Assembly (NCBI GenBank): GCA_947504705.1
Contig: CANNIA010000014.1
Location: 1-64,000, forward strand
Length of the DNA stretch: 64,000 nt
DNA from: Paracoccaceae bacterium
Lineage (GTDB): Bacteria; Pseudomonadota; Alphaproteobacteria; Rhodobacterales; Rhodobacteraceae
Direction of reading: 5' to 3'
This document shows, one piece after another, positions 27,270 through 36,248 of the stretch. A model generated the notes under the pieces. That model had not been told where the DNA came from and ran no database searches. It saw nothing but the letters and a program-made list of their open reading frames with translations. Position 1 is the stretch's first letter. Every line of letters begins with the position of its first letter. The position numbers were made by a program, and so were the translations under genes.

Positions 27270-27689
27270 TCAGGGCTCCACGCCCCCCATCCGGCAGACG
27301 ATCTCCCATTCCTCCGGGCTGACCGGCTGCACCGAAAGCCGCGAGTTGTTGATCAGAACCATCCCCTCCAGCCCCGGACGAACCTTGCAGTCCTCCAGCG
27401 TGACGGCCCGCTTGAACGGCCGCACCGCCCTGATCCAGACACAGTCCCAGCGGGGGTCATCCGTGGTGGAATCCGGGCTGCTTTCCCGGCAGACCTCGAC
27501 GATACCGACCACCTCTTTCCCGACGTTGGAGTGATAATAGAACCCCAGATCCCCCACCTTCATCGCCCGCATGTTGTTGCGGGCCTGATAGTTGCGAACC
27601 CCGTGCCATTCCTCGCCCACGGCTGCTTTGGCGACCTGCTGATCCCAAGACCAGGTGTCCGGCTCGGATTTGAACAGCCAGCGGTTCAT
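27270..27689 (-). CDS. EVE-domain (PUA-like) protein
   Basis: A 139-residue EVE protein covering the whole domain: WLFKSEPDTWSWDQQ at residues 3-17, GVRNYQARNNMR, GDLGFYYHSN and LSVQPVSPEEW near the end. EVE domains have a PUA-like fold and an aromatic cage and bind modified bases in RNA or DNA. ATG 27689 shares ATGA with the stop of the YciI gene, so it is the last gene of tsaD-gpsA-yciI-EVE. Genomic company with a t6A enzyme fits a link to modified nucleic acids, but that is inference. Confidence 0.9.
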   Translation of the reverse strand: MNRWLFKSEPDTWSWDQQVAKAAVGEEWHGVRNYQARNNMRAMKVGDLGFYYHSNVGKEVVGIVEVCRESSPDSTTDDPRWDCVWIRAVRPFKRAVTLEDCKVRPGLEGMVLINNSRLSVQPVSPEEWEIVCRMGGVEP

Positions 27690-27964
27690 CCAATCACCCG
27701 CTTCCATTCCTGGATCATCACCGACTGAAACAGCCCAGCCTTCGCATAGGGGTCCGCTTCGGCCCAAGCCTCCGCCTCTCCCCGGGTCCCGACGCCAAGG
27801 ATCAACAAAGACCCGCACATCTGCCCCGCCGCATCGATGAACGGCCCCGCCTGTTCCACGACACCCGAGGACTTGATATGCTCCAGATGCGCCGCTCGGT
27901 TCTCGACCCGGGTTTGTAGGGCATTGGGCTTGTCGATGCAGATCAGAGCGTAGCGCATGGTCAT
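27686..27964 (-). CDS. YciI-like protein
   Basis: A 92-residue protein of the YciI/YCII-related ferredoxin-like fold: YALICIDKPNAL at the start, RAAHLEHIKSSG with the conserved His, SLLILGVGTRGEAEAW, and ADPYAKAGLF. Members include dechlorinating and lyase-like enzymes, mostly uncharacterised; the conserved His suggests a small catalytic activity. The start at 27964 makes an ATGA overlap with gpsA; MRYALI at 27958 is the alternative. Confidence 0.88.
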   Translation of the reverse strand: MTMRYALICIDKPNALQTRVENRAAHLEHIKSSGVVEQAGPFIDAAGQMCGSLLILGVGTRGEAEAWAEADPYAKAGLFQSVMIQEWKRVIG

Positions 27965-28917
27965 TCCTGTTTCAGAGGGCGGCCCATCAGAAGGCCGACA
28001 GCATCTTTCACACCAGTCCGGCCAAGGGCAAGAGCGTCGACCATCGCCGTCACCGGCATCTCGATCCCCAGGGTCCCCGCCAACGCCACAACCGCGCGGG
28101 CCGTGGCAACGCCTTCGACGGTGACCGAAGGGTCAAAGCTTTCGCCCTTGCCCAGCGCCAGCCCATAGCGAAAGTTCCGCGACTGGGCCGAGGTGCAGGT
28201 CAGCACCAGATCGCCAAACCCCGACAACCCCGCCAAAGTCTCGGCCCGCGCTCCCAAAGCCATGGCAAGCCGCACCATCTCGGCATAGCCCCGCGTCATC
28301 AGTGCGGCGCGGGCACTGTCGCCCAGCCCCGCGCCGATCACGGTTCCTGCGCCAATCGCGACCACGTTCTTCAACGCTCCGCCCAGTTCCGCGCCCTTCA
28401 CGTCATCCGTCCGGTAAAGCCGCAAAGTGGGGGTCGAGAGCAGTTCTTGCAGCCCGGCCCCTTCGCCCGCCACGGCCAGCGTCAACGCCGTTGGCAGGCC
28501 TCGCGCTATGTCGGCGGCAAAACTTGGCCCGGTCAAAATCGCCGCCTGCGCCCCCGGTCTGAGCCCAAGGATCAAGGCAACCGGCCCCTGCAAGGTCGCA
28601 AGGTCCACCCCCTTGCAGCAGGCGACCAAGGGCTGCTGCCCGTCGATCCCCGGATAGGCCGCCAGCACCGCACCCAGACTTTGCATCGGCGTCGCCAGCA
28701 GCAGCGCCTTGCCCCCGCAAACCTCGGCCAGATCGGCATGCGCGGTCACGCCTTCGGGCAGGGTGACGCTGGGCAGCGCGACCTCGTTCAGCCGCGTCTC
28801 TTGCATGGCACGAACCTGCGCCGGGTCACGCGCCCAAAGCCGGACCTCGCGCCCGCTCTTGGCCAAGGCCACCGCGAGTGCCGTGCCAAATTCTCCCGCT
28901 CCGACGATGCCGATCAT
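27961..28917 (-). CDS. gpsA: Glycerol-3-phosphate dehydrogenase [NAD(P)+]
   Basis: A 318-residue cytosolic enzyme that reduces dihydroxyacetone phosphate to sn-glycerol-3-phosphate for phospholipid synthesis. The NAD-binding GAGEFG is at residues 6-11. Further markers are CCKGVD (usual CTKGL), [13 protein letters not shown], the catalytic-lysine block [15 protein letters not shown] and [11 protein letters not shown]. Length is as expected. It overlaps tsaD by ATGA, a common alphaproteobacterial pairing. Confidence 0.97.
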   Translation of the reverse strand: MIGIVGAGEFGTALAVALAKSGREVRLWARDPAQVRAMQETRLNEVALPSVTLPEGVTAHADLAEVCGGKALLLATPMQSLGAVLAAYPGIDGQQPLVACCKGVDLATLQGPVALILGLRPGAQAAILTGPSFAADIARGLPTALTLAVAGEGAGLQELLSTPTLRLYRTDDVKGAELGGALKNVVAIGAGTVIGAGLGDSARAALMTRGYAEMVRLAMALGARAETLAGLSGFGDLVLTCTSAQSRNFRYGLALGKGESFDPSVTVEGVATARAVVALAGTLGIEMPVTAMVDALALGRTGVKDAVGLLMGRPLKQE

Positions 28918-30002
28918 GCCTTGGCCCCCTTCTTGCCCGATCCAAGCAGAGCCGGGGCCTGATCGTCCAGTGGCCAGCGCGGCCGGGCGACGAAATCCGC
29001 CGAGGGCGCGATCCCGGCCCGCAGCCGTTCAATCCCCGTCCAAGCAATCATCGCCGCATTGTCGGTGCAAAGCCGCAGGGGCGGGGCAAGGAAGGGCACG
29101 CCAGCCTTTTCCGCCACCGCTTCAAGCCCCGCGCGGATTGCCTTGTTCGCCGCCACCCCGCCAGCAACCGCCAGCGCCTGCACACCGTCCCCGGCAAGGA
29201 CCAAGGCCCGCGCGGTCTTGGTTGCCAGAACCTCGGCCACGGCCGCCTGAAAGCTGGCGCAAAGGTCGCGGCGGTCCTGCACCGTGATCCCGCCCTTCTC
29301 GGCAATGATCGTATCCCGCGCCCTTAAGAGCGCGGTCTTGAGGCCGGAGAAGGACATGTCACAGCCCGCACGGTCCAGCAGTGGTCGGGGAAGCTGGAAC
29401 CGCTTCGAATTCCCAAGCAGCGCCTCGACCTCAACCGCAGGCCCACCCGGTTGGGGTAGAGCCAAAAGCTTGGCGGTCTTGTCAAACGCCTCACCCGGAG
29501 CATCGTCAATCGTGCCACCCAGACGGCGGAACCGGTCCACGCCTTCGACCAGCAGAAACTGGCAATGCCCACCGGACACCAGAAGCATCAGATAGGGGAA
29601 CCCCACCCCGTCCGTCAGGCGGGGCGTCAGAGCGTGCCCGGCAAGGTGGTTCACCGGCATCAGCGGCAGACCCCTTGCCGCTGCCAACCCACGCGCCAAC
29701 ATCACGCCCGAGAGAACCCCACCAATCAGCCCCGGCCCTGCGGTAACTGCGATGCCGTCCAGATCGCCCAGACCCAGCCCTGCCACTTTCAACGCCCGTT
29801 CCACCACCGCATCCAGCCGCTCTGCATGGGCGCGGGCGGCGATTTCGGGGACGACGCCGCCGAAGGCCTCATGCAGCGCAGTTTGGCCACGGATTTCCGA
29901 GGACAGGATTTCCGCTGCCTCGCCCGCTCGCGCACGCACAACAGCGGCGGCGGTATCGTCGCAGCTGCTTTCAATGCCAAGCAGGGTCAGGGTGCGGGTC
30001 AT
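28914..30002 (-). CDS. tsaD: tRNA N6-adenosine threonylcarbamoyltransferase TsaD
   Basis: A 362-residue ASKHA-fold enzyme. GIESSCDDT is near residues 9-17, followed by [17 protein letters not shown] with the metal-binding His, [50 protein letters not shown] and [12 protein letters not shown]. It transfers the threonylcarbamoyl group to A37 of ANN-decoding tRNAs with TsaB and TsaE. ATG 30002 (MTRTLTLLG) is the family start; a longer in-frame extension to 30149 lies inside divergent hemD and is rejected. Confidence 0.97.
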   Translation of the reverse strand: MTRTLTLLGIESSCDDTAAAVVRARAGEAAEILSSEIRGQTALHEAFGGVVPEIAARAHAERLDAVVERALKVAGLGLGDLDGIAVTAGPGLIGGVLSGVMLARGLAAARGLPLMPVNHLAGHALTPRLTDGVGFPYLMLLVSGGHCQFLLVEGVDRFRRLGGTIDDAPGEAFDKTAKLLALPQPGGPAVEVEALLGNSKRFQLPRPLLDRAGCDMSFSGLKTALLRARDTIIAEKGGITVQDRRDLCASFQAAVAEVLATKTARALVLAGDGVQALAVAGGVAANKAIRAGLEAVAEKAGVPFLAPPLRLCTDNAAMIAWTGIERLRAGIAPSADFVARPRWPLDDQAPALLGSGKKGAKA

Positions 30003-30046
30003 GGCTGCCGTTGCAGGAAGGGTTTGCGGCAGGTAACACCAGATGC

Positions 30047-30784
30047 ATGATGAAACAATCCTTGGACCCTGCGGTACCCGTGCTTCTGACCCGGCCCATG
30101 GAACAGGGTCAGGCCTTCGCCTGGCGCCTTGTCGAAAGGTTCGGGGCAAGGGTTCAGCCTTTGCTGTCGCCGCTGATGGCCCTGCACCCTTTGGCTCCGG
30201 ACTTGCCCAAGGGTGACTTCTCCGCTGTGATCTTCACCTCCTCTACCGGGATATCTTCCTCGCACCCGCTGCGCGTTGACCTTCCAGCCCGCGCCTATTG
30301 CGTCGGCCGCAAGACTGCCGAAGCGGCCCAAGCGGCGGGATTTCAAGCGATCTCGGCCAATGGCGATGCCGATGCGCTGCTGTCGCTGATCCTTGCCGAT
30401 CCGCCCAAGGGCCGACTCCTTCACCTTCGCGGCGAAGAAGCGCGCGGCAATCTGGCCGAACGGCTTTCTGCAGCCGGGGTTCCGACAACTGACCTTGTCG
30501 TCTACCGGCAAGACCCCCAGCCCCTGACCGACGAGGCGATTGCCCTCCTTCAAGCGGCCGGTCCGGTGATCCTGCCGCTGTTCTCGCCCCGCAGTGGGGC
30601 GCTTATGGCCAAAGCCCTGCACGCAGGCATGCAAGCTCAGCTGTATCTTGCCGCGCTTAGCCCCGCTGTCGCCGAAGCTGCGTCCGGCATTCCCCGTATC
30701 GCGCTGGTCACGGCCAAGCGGCCAGACGCCGATGCGATGCTGGATGTGATTGCGACGCTGATTGTCGCAGCCCCGCCGCCTTGA
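30047..30784 (+). CDS. hemD: Uroporphyrinogen-III synthase
   Basis: A 245-residue HemD-like protein of low overall conservation: [14 protein letters not shown] at the N-terminus, the domain-linker block [53 protein letters not shown] and [11 protein letters not shown]. It closes hydroxymethylbilane to uroporphyrinogen III in heme and bacteriochlorophyll synthesis. It is divergent from tsaD and followed by mitofilin and hemY as in other Rhodobacterales. hemC is not adjacent. The start at 30047 (double ATG) is a choice; 30050 is equally possible. Confidence 0.88.
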   Translation: MMKQSLDPAVPVLLTRPMEQGQAFAWRLVERFGARVQPLLSPLMALHPLAPDLPKGDFSAVIFTSSTGISSSHPLRVDLPARAYCVGRKTAEAAQAAGFQAISANGDADALLSLILADPPKGRLLHLRGEEARGNLAERLSAAGVPTTDLVVYRQDPQPLTDEAIALLQAAGPVILPLFSPRSGALMAKALHAGMQAQLYLAALSPAVAEAASGIPRIALVTAKRPDADAMLDVIATLIVAAPPP

Positions 30785-30837
30785 ACCTTGGGGCCCGCAG
30801 TGCTTAGGTTGGGACTGGACGTGAGAAGGGCCCAAGG

Positions 30838-31941
30838 ATGACCAGACGCAAGGATCCAGAGACCGAAGCGCCCGAACCGGTTCTGGAACCGGCCCCGGAA
30901 ACCGTGGCCGCGCTGGTGGCCGAACCCCCTGCCTTCGTCACCGAACCTGCCGCGCCAATCCAGACCCCGGCGCCACGCCGCCGGTCCGGCATCCTTGGCC
31001 CGGTGCTTGGTGGTGCAATTGCCGCAGCCGGTGGGTTCGGACTTGCCCATTTCGACGTCTTCGACCTGCGCCCGGACCCCGCCCCCGACCAATCCGCCGA
31101 AATCGCCGCTCTGAACGGCCAGCTGGCCAAACTTTCCGACGCAGCAGGCAGCGTCACGGCCCATGGCCAGATGCTTGATGCGCTGGATGCCCGGCTTGCC
31201 GCGCTTGAATCCCGCCCCGAGGCCGATCTTTCCGGGCTGAAGGCGCTTGAGGACCGGATGGCAGCGATCGAAGCGATGCCGGTTGGCGATGCAGCCTCAA
31301 ATGCCGCCCTTGCCGCGCGCTTGGCCAAGATCGAAACCGCCCTGCAATCACAGCCCGCCGCCGACACGACCGCGCTTAAGGCCGAACTTGACGCCGCCTT
31401 GGCCCGACTTGGTGAAGCCGAAGCCCAAGCCACCACCCGCACCGGTGAGGCTGAGGCCACCGCCGCCAAAGCCACCCGCGACCTTTCTTTGCGCGCGCTG
31501 ACAGATGCGGTCACCTCTGGCCAGCCTTTCGCGGACAAGCTGCAGGCCCTTGCCGACCCCGCGCTTGACGTGGCGCTTGGACCGATGGCCGAGACCGGCG
31601 CGCCGACCTTAGCCGCCCTTCAGGCTGGCTTCCCAGACGCCGCCCGCGAAACCCTGCGCCTTGCGCGTGAGATCAGCCCTAACGACGGTTGGTCCGACCG
31701 GCTCTTGGATTTCCTCGCCTCGCAAACCGAGGCGCGATCCTTGACCCCGCGCGAAGGGACTGAGCCGGATGCCGTCCTGTCCCGCGCCGAATTTGCGCTG
31801 GGGGAAGGGCGCGTGACGGATGCCTTGGCCGAACTGGCAGCGATTGACCCCGCCCTTGTCGCTCCGCTGGACGTATGGACCAAGGATGCCAGCCTTTATG
31901 TCTCGACCATGGCAGCACTTGCCGCCGCAGGGGGTGAATGA
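30838..31941 (+). CDS. Mitofilin-like inner membrane protein (Mic60 homologue)
   Basis: A 367-residue protein. A proline/glutamate-rich N-terminal segment (1-48) precedes one membrane helix (about 51-70), a predicted coiled coil (about 85-220; LAKLSDAAGSVTAHGQMLD and ALEDRMAAIEAM) and a C-terminal helical domain. This is the layout of alphaproteobacterial mitofilin proteins, which are encoded between hemD and hemY and are related to mitochondrial Mic60. They are thought to shape intracytoplasmic membranes. It overlaps hemY by a few bases. Confidence 0.85.
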   Translation: MTRRKDPETEAPEPVLEPAPETVAALVAEPPAFVTEPAAPIQTPAPRRRSGILGPVLGGAIAAAGGFGLAHFDVFDLRPDPAPDQSAEIAALNGQLAKLSDAAGSVTAHGQMLDALDARLAALESRPEADLSGLKALEDRMAAIEAMPVGDAASNAALAARLAKIETALQSQPAADTTALKAELDAALARLGEAEAQATTRTGEAEATAAKATRDLSLRALTDAVTSGQPFADKLQALADPALDVALGPMAETGAPTLAALQAGFPDAARETLRLAREISPNDGWSDRLLDFLASQTEARSLTPREGTEPDAVLSRAEFALGEGRVTDALAELAAIDPALVAPLDVWTKDASLYVSTMAALAAAGGE

Positions 31942-33389
31942 TGCTGTGGTCGCTGACAAAGGTCGTCCTGTTCGTCCTTGCCATCGCCGCCCTGGCCTTT
32001 GGCGCAAGCTTTCTGTCGGAAACCGGGGCCGCGATGCGGGTCATGGTCGCTGGATGGGAGTTCACCATTGGCCCGTTGCAGGCGGTGATGCTTGGCCTTC
32101 TTCTTTTCGCAGTGGTCTGGCTGGCGCTGAAAGTCATCGGCTTCCTTGCCGCGACCTTCCGCTTCCTGAACGGCGACGAAACCGCGATCTCGCGCTATTT
32201 CGACCGCAATCGGGAACGCAAGGGCTATAAGGCGCTAAGCGAGGGGATGATGGCCCTTGCATCGGGCGAACCCCGGCTGGCGCTGACCCGGGCGCAGACG
32301 GCGGAAAAGCTGTTGGGCAAGCCGGAGCTGACGACTTTGCTGGTCGCGCAGGCGGCGGAAGCCTCGGGCGACCATTCCCGCGCGACCGAAGCCTACAAGA
32401 CCCTGCTGCAAGACGACGCCACCCGCTTTGTCGGTGTGCGCGGGCTGTTGCAGCAGAAGCTGGCCGAGGGCGACCGCGAACTGGCCCTGAAACTGGCGGA
32501 AAAGGCCTTTGAACTGCGGCCCCGCCACACTGAGACGCAGGATGTCCTCCTCCGCCTGCAATCGGGCGCGGGCGATTGGTCGGGGGCACGCACGACGCTG
32601 GGTGCCAAGCTCAAGGCCGGGACCCTGCCCAAAGATGTCTATCGCCGCCGCGATGCGGTGCTTGCCTTGCAACAGGCCCGCACCGTGATCGACGACGACG
32701 CCAGCATTGAAGCCCGCGAAGCCGCGATCGAGGCGAACAAGCTTTCCCCTGACCTGATCCCCGCCGCCGCCATGGCCGCGCGGAGCTATATCTCCAAGGG
32801 CGACAAGAAGAACGCGACCCGTGTGCTGAAAAAGGCATGGGAGGCGATGCCCCACCCCGATCTTGCCGCCGCCTTTGCCGAGATCGAGCCAGAGGAATCC
32901 CCGAAAGAGCGCCTGATCCGCTTCAAAACCCTGACCAACCTGCGCTCCGACAGCGACGAGACGAAGATGCTGCAAGCGGAGCTTCTGGTCGCAACCGAAG
33001 ACTTCCCCGATGCCCGCCGCGCCTTGGGCGATGTGACCACGCGCCACCCGACGCAACGCGCGCTGGCCGTTCTGGCTGCCATCGCGCGCGGCGAAGGGGC
33101 GGAAGACGCCGCCGTCCGTGCCATCGTCGCTCAGGCCATCGCTGCCCCCCGCGGCCCTCAATGGTGCTGCGAAAAATGCCAAACCGTCCGCGCCTCCTGG
33201 CACCCGGTCTGCGAAAACTGCGGCAGCTTTGACAGCCTGTCCTGGCGCGAACCCCCTGCCAGTTCTGAGACCCCGCCGGGCCTGGCCGAACTCCTGCCCC
33301 TGCTGCAATCACGCGCAGCACCTGTGGCCCTGCCAGTCGAAGACATCGAACCCGAAGCCCCGGACGAGATTCTGCGTCGCGCAAATTAG
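31938..33389 (+). CDS. hemY: HemY-like membrane protein with TPRs and C-terminal zinc ribbon
   Basis: A 483-residue protein. Two membrane helices (about 6-28 and 42-64), the HemY block SRYFDRNRERKGYKALSEG, several TPRs, and a C-terminal four-cysteine metal site (WCCEKC near 410 and PVCENCGSF near 427). The architecture resembles LapB/YciM, where a rubredoxin-like domain packs against TPRs. HemY is associated with heme synthesis by gene context, but its biochemical role is unclear. ATGs at 31938 and 31941 both overlap the mitofilin stop. A tRNA-Thr gene follows. Confidence 0.9.
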   Translation: MMLWSLTKVVLFVLAIAALAFGASFLSETGAAMRVMVAGWEFTIGPLQAVMLGLLLFAVVWLALKVIGFLAATFRFLNGDETAISRYFDRNRERKGYKALSEGMMALASGEPRLALTRAQTAEKLLGKPELTTLLVAQAAEASGDHSRATEAYKTLLQDDATRFVGVRGLLQQKLAEGDRELALKLAEKAFELRPRHTETQDVLLRLQSGAGDWSGARTTLGAKLKAGTLPKDVYRRRDAVLALQQARTVIDDDASIEAREAAIEANKLSPDLIPAAAMAARSYISKGDKKNATRVLKKAWEAMPHPDLAAAFAEIEPEESPKERLIRFKTLTNLRSDSDETKMLQAELLVATEDFPDARRALGDVTTRHPTQRALAVLAAIARGEGAEDAAVRAIVAQAIAAPRGPQWCCEKCQTVRASWHPVCENCGSFDSLSWREPPASSETPPGLAELLPLLQSRAAPVALPVEDIEPEAPDEILRRAN

Positions 33390-33430
33390 GGCTACACAGC
33401 GGCTTTTGGCGGTGCTAATAGCCGTCGCGT

Positions 33431-33506
33431 GCCCCAATAGCTCAGTTGGTAGAGCACCTCATTCGTAATGAGGGGGTCGGCGGTTCGAGTCCGTCTTGGG
33501 GCACCA
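33431..33506 (+). tRNA. tRNA-Thr (anticodon CGT)
   Basis: A complete 76-base cloverleaf with encoded CCA. The acceptor stem is GCCCCAA/TTGGGGC, the D arm AGCTCAGTTGGTAGAGC, the anticodon stem CCTCA/TGAGG with loop TTCGTAA, and the T arm has GGTTCGAGTCC. Anticodon CGT reads ACG threonine codons. It lies 41 bp after hemY. Confidence 0.96.
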
Positions 33507-33539
33507 GCTTTCAAAATAGATCATGTGGCTCTGCCCAGA

Positions 33540-33551
33540 TCCGTCTTGGGG
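33540..33551. repeat. 12-bp duplicate of the tRNA-Thr 3' end
   Basis: TCCGTCTTGGGG at 33490-33501, within the T arm and acceptor stem of the tRNA, is repeated exactly at 33540-33551. Such copies can be left by tRNA-targeted integrases, but the 50-bp spacing leaves no room for an element, so it may be a scar or a local duplication. Confidence 0.5.
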
Positions 33552-33632
33552 ATTTCTGGTCGTCCATTTCCCCGTGCTGGGTTGCGCCGCCCGCCTGCAT
33601 TGCCATGATGGCGGGCAAACGGGGGGTACGGC

Positions 33633-34025
33633 ATGAACGACGACACCTATGAAAAGGGCTTGGCGATCCGCAAGGAGGTGCTGGGCGAGACTTATGTCAA
33701 CGCTAGCCTTGCCAAGGCTGATGATTTCAACGCTGATTTCCAGCGGCTGGTCACCGAATATTGCTGGGGCGCGGGTTGGGGTCGCGAAGGGCCGCTGTCG
33801 CGGCGGGACCGCAGTTTGATGAACATCGTGCTGCTGGGGGCGCTCAACCGGGGCGAGGAATTCAAGCTGCATGTGCGCGGCGCGCTGCGGAACGGTGTCA
33901 CCCGTGAGGAAATTCGTGAAGCGCTGATCCATCTGTCGATCTATGCGGGCATCCCCGCCGGGGTCGAAGGCTTCCGTTTGGCCCGACAGGTGCTGGCAGA
34001 GGTCGACGCCGAAGCCGCTGGCTGA
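33633..34025 (+). CDS. Carboxymuconolactone decarboxylase family protein (PcaC-like)
   Basis: A 130-residue protein matching PcaC along its length: YEKGLAIRKEVLGETYV, DFNADFQRLVTEYCWGAGWG, RRDRSLMNIVLLGALNR, EFKLHVRGALRNGVTREEI and GIPAGVEGFR. In the protocatechuate branch of the beta-ketoadipate pathway it decarboxylates 4-carboxymuconolactone. No other pca genes are nearby, and the redox CxxC of AhpD-type relatives is absent, so it may be PcaC acting from an isolated locus or a paralogue. Confidence 0.85.
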   Translation: MNDDTYEKGLAIRKEVLGETYVNASLAKADDFNADFQRLVTEYCWGAGWGREGPLSRRDRSLMNIVLLGALNRGEEFKLHVRGALRNGVTREEIREALIHLSIYAGIPAGVEGFRLARQVLAEVDAEAAG

Positions 34026-34037
34026 CGGTGGTCGCGG

Positions 34038-34817
34038 TCAGACCGGATGCAAAAGCCGCATCGCTTCGGCTTGGGGACCCTTTGGCAAGGCCAGCACGCC
34101 ATCGGCCTTGGCCGCGCTTGTGTTGAAAGCCAGCGCCGCACCCATGCGGTCGGTCACTTTCAGCCCAGCGCGTTCGGCGATCAGGCCACCGGCGGCGATG
34201 TCCCATTCCCAGGCCGGGCGCAGGGTGATCATGCCATCAAACCGCCCTTCGGCCGCCAGACACAGCCGATAGGCCAGCGAGGCGCGGAAGCTGCGCTTCA
34301 CATCCGGCACCCCGCCCGGCCATTTTTCCGGCACAAGGCTGGGCTTCGTCGTCAGGATATCCGCCCCGGTCAGGGTGTCGCGTTGGCTTGCGGTGATGGG
34401 CGAGCCGTTCAGGTGCGGCCCCTGATCCAGCGCGGCGGCATAAAGCCGGTCCAACGCGGGCAGGTAGACGACCCCTGCCACCACTTTGCCCCGATGCGCG
34501 ATGGCGAGAGAATGGGCGAAATTCTCCTCCCCCGCCACAAAGGCGCGGGTGCCGTCGATGGGGTCGATGATGAAAACTGTCTCATGGGCCAGCCGCGCCA
34601 GGTTGTCCGGGGTTTCCTCGGACAGCCAGCCATAGCCGGGGCGGGCCTCCAGAAGCCGGGCCTTCAGCATGTCGTTGACGGCAAGGTCGGCCTCGGTCAC
34701 CGGGCCATGTTCGCCGCCCTTGTCCCATACCTTAGGGTCCTTGCGCCAAAAGTGCATTGCGATCCGCCCCGCCTCACGCGCGGCGTCGGTCAGAAGGGCA
34801 AGGTCACGCCCCGGCAA
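34038..34817 (-). CDS. Inositol monophosphatase family phosphatase (CysQ/HisN-like)
   Basis: A 259-residue lithium-sensitive-type phosphatase. Metal-site motifs are SEE at 66-68, DPIDGT at 85-90 and WEWDIAAGGLIAERAG in the last third. The N-terminal GPVTEADLAVNDML is typical. Candidates are 3'(2'),5'-bisphosphate nucleotidase (CysQ), inositol or histidinol phosphatase; sequence favours the CysQ branch but does not prove it. It overlaps pmbA by 14 bp and is probably co-transcribed. Confidence 0.85.
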   Translation of the reverse strand: MPGRDLALLTDAAREAGRIAMHFWRKDPKVWDKGGEHGPVTEADLAVNDMLKARLLEARPGYGWLSEETPDNLARLAHETVFIIDPIDGTRAFVAGEENFAHSLAIAHRGKVVAGVVYLPALDRLYAAALDQGPHLNGSPITASQRDTLTGADILTTKPSLVPEKWPGGVPDVKRSFRASLAYRLCLAAEGRFDGMITLRPAWEWDIAAGGLIAERAGLKVTDRMGAALAFNTSAAKADGVLALPKGPQAEAMRLLHPV

Positions 34818-36147
34818 GGGTCATCCCGTCGATCAGGATCGAGGGCACCCGCGTCGACAAATGCGCCCGCGAGTCATTGGCCGGGATGATCCGCAGCAGC
34901 ATGTTGCGCAGGTTTCCGGCGATGGTGCATTCGTGGACCGGATGGGAAAGCTGCCCGTTTTCCACCCAGAACCCCGCCGCGCCACGGGAATAGTCGCCAG
35001 TCGTCGGGTTTATGGTCGACCCGATCATCGAGGTGACCAGAAGCCCCGTCCCCATCTGCGCGATCAGGTCATCCCGCGACAGCGCGCCTTGGGTCAGGTC
35101 GATGTTGCTGGTCGAGGGCGAAGGCGGCGCGCCCGTTCCCCGCATCGCATTGCCGGTCGAAGGCATGCCCAGCTTACGTCCCGTGGCAAGGTCCAGGACC
35201 CAGCTGGTCAACATCCCATCCGCCACAAACTCTCGCCGCAGGGACGGCAGGCCCTCGCCATCAAAAGGCCGCGACGCGCCGATCCGCGGGCGGTGCGGGT
35301 CTTCGATCAGGGAAATCCCGTTGGGCAGAACCTGCTGCCCCAGCAGATCCCGCGCCCAGCTTGAGCCGCGCGCAATGGCTGACCCGTTGATCGCCGAAAG
35401 CAAATGCCCGACCAGTGAGGCCGCAACCCGTTCGTCATAGACCACCGGATAGGTCCCGGTCTTTGGCTTGACCGACCCCACCCGATCCAGAGCCCGCATC
35501 GCGGCGCGGCGACCAATATCCTCGGCCCCCGGCATGTCGGCGGCATAGGTCCGGCTCTCGCCCGCATGGTCGCGCTGCATCTCGGTGCCTTGCCCCGTGA
35601 AGGCGACGCCGGAAAGCGAGGTCGAGGTCCGGCCATAGCCCCCCGAAAACCCGTTCGTCGCCGCCAGATGCAAGGACCGGCGGCTATAGGCGGCCCCGGC
35701 TTCGACCTGAGTGATCCCTTTCACGGCCATCGACGCCGCCTCTACCGCGCGGGCCGAAGCCTCAAGCTGCGCCGCCCCGGTCTCCTCAGCCGGATCGGCA
35801 AGGTCCAAGGCGTCAAGATCCCAACCCTGCACAAGCTGCCCCGGATCGGCCGGCCCGACAAACGGGTCCTCTGGAGCCTCACGCGCCATCGCCACGGCGC
35901 GTTCGGCCAAAGCGGTGATCGTCGCGGCTGAGGTATCCGAGGCCGAGACGCAAGCCTGTCGCCGCCCGATCAGCACGCGCAGACCGATTTCCACGCCTTC
36001 CGACCGCTCGGCCTGCTCCAAGGCACCCTTGCGGATTTCGATGGATAGGGCAGTGCCAGAGACAGCCATGGAATCGGCGCCGTCGGCACCCGCCTTGCGG
36101 GCGGCATCCAGAAGGGCGTGGCTAAGGTCCGAAAGATTGGGCGTCAT
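34804..36147 (-). CDS. pmbA: TldD/PmbA family protein (TldE/PmbA)
   Basis: A 447-residue member of the TldD/PmbA (TldE) family. It has EIGLRVLIGRRQACVSASD in the N-terminal domain and NGFSGGYGR, MGTGLLVTSMIGSTINP and GDYSRGAAGFWVENG in the C-terminal domain. The HExxxH metal motif of TldD is absent, as expected for PmbA/TldE, the non-catalytic partner of the TldD protease that processes peptides such as microcin B17. tldD itself is not in this window. It is followed by the cysQ-like gene, overlapping. Confidence 0.92.
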   Translation of the reverse strand: MTPNLSDLSHALLDAARKAGADGADSMAVSGTALSIEIRKGALEQAERSEGVEIGLRVLIGRRQACVSASDTSAATITALAERAVAMAREAPEDPFVGPADPGQLVQGWDLDALDLADPAEETGAAQLEASARAVEAASMAVKGITQVEAGAAYSRRSLHLAATNGFSGGYGRTSTSLSGVAFTGQGTEMQRDHAGESRTYAADMPGAEDIGRRAAMRALDRVGSVKPKTGTYPVVYDERVAASLVGHLLSAINGSAIARGSSWARDLLGQQVLPNGISLIEDPHRPRIGASRPFDGEGLPSLRREFVADGMLTSWVLDLATGRKLGMPSTGNAMRGTGAPPSPSTSNIDLTQGALSRDDLIAQMGTGLLVTSMIGSTINPTTGDYSRGAAGFWVENGQLSHPVHECTIAGNLRNMLLRIIPANDSRAHLSTRVPSILIDGMTLAGA

Positions 36148-36248
36148 GTCAGGTTCCGGGATGATCAGGGGCTTCAGGTAATCCCCACGGGAGCCCGGCG
36201 CAAGGTCGGGGGCGTCACCTCGCGGCGGACACCCCCGGCAGTCAGCGC

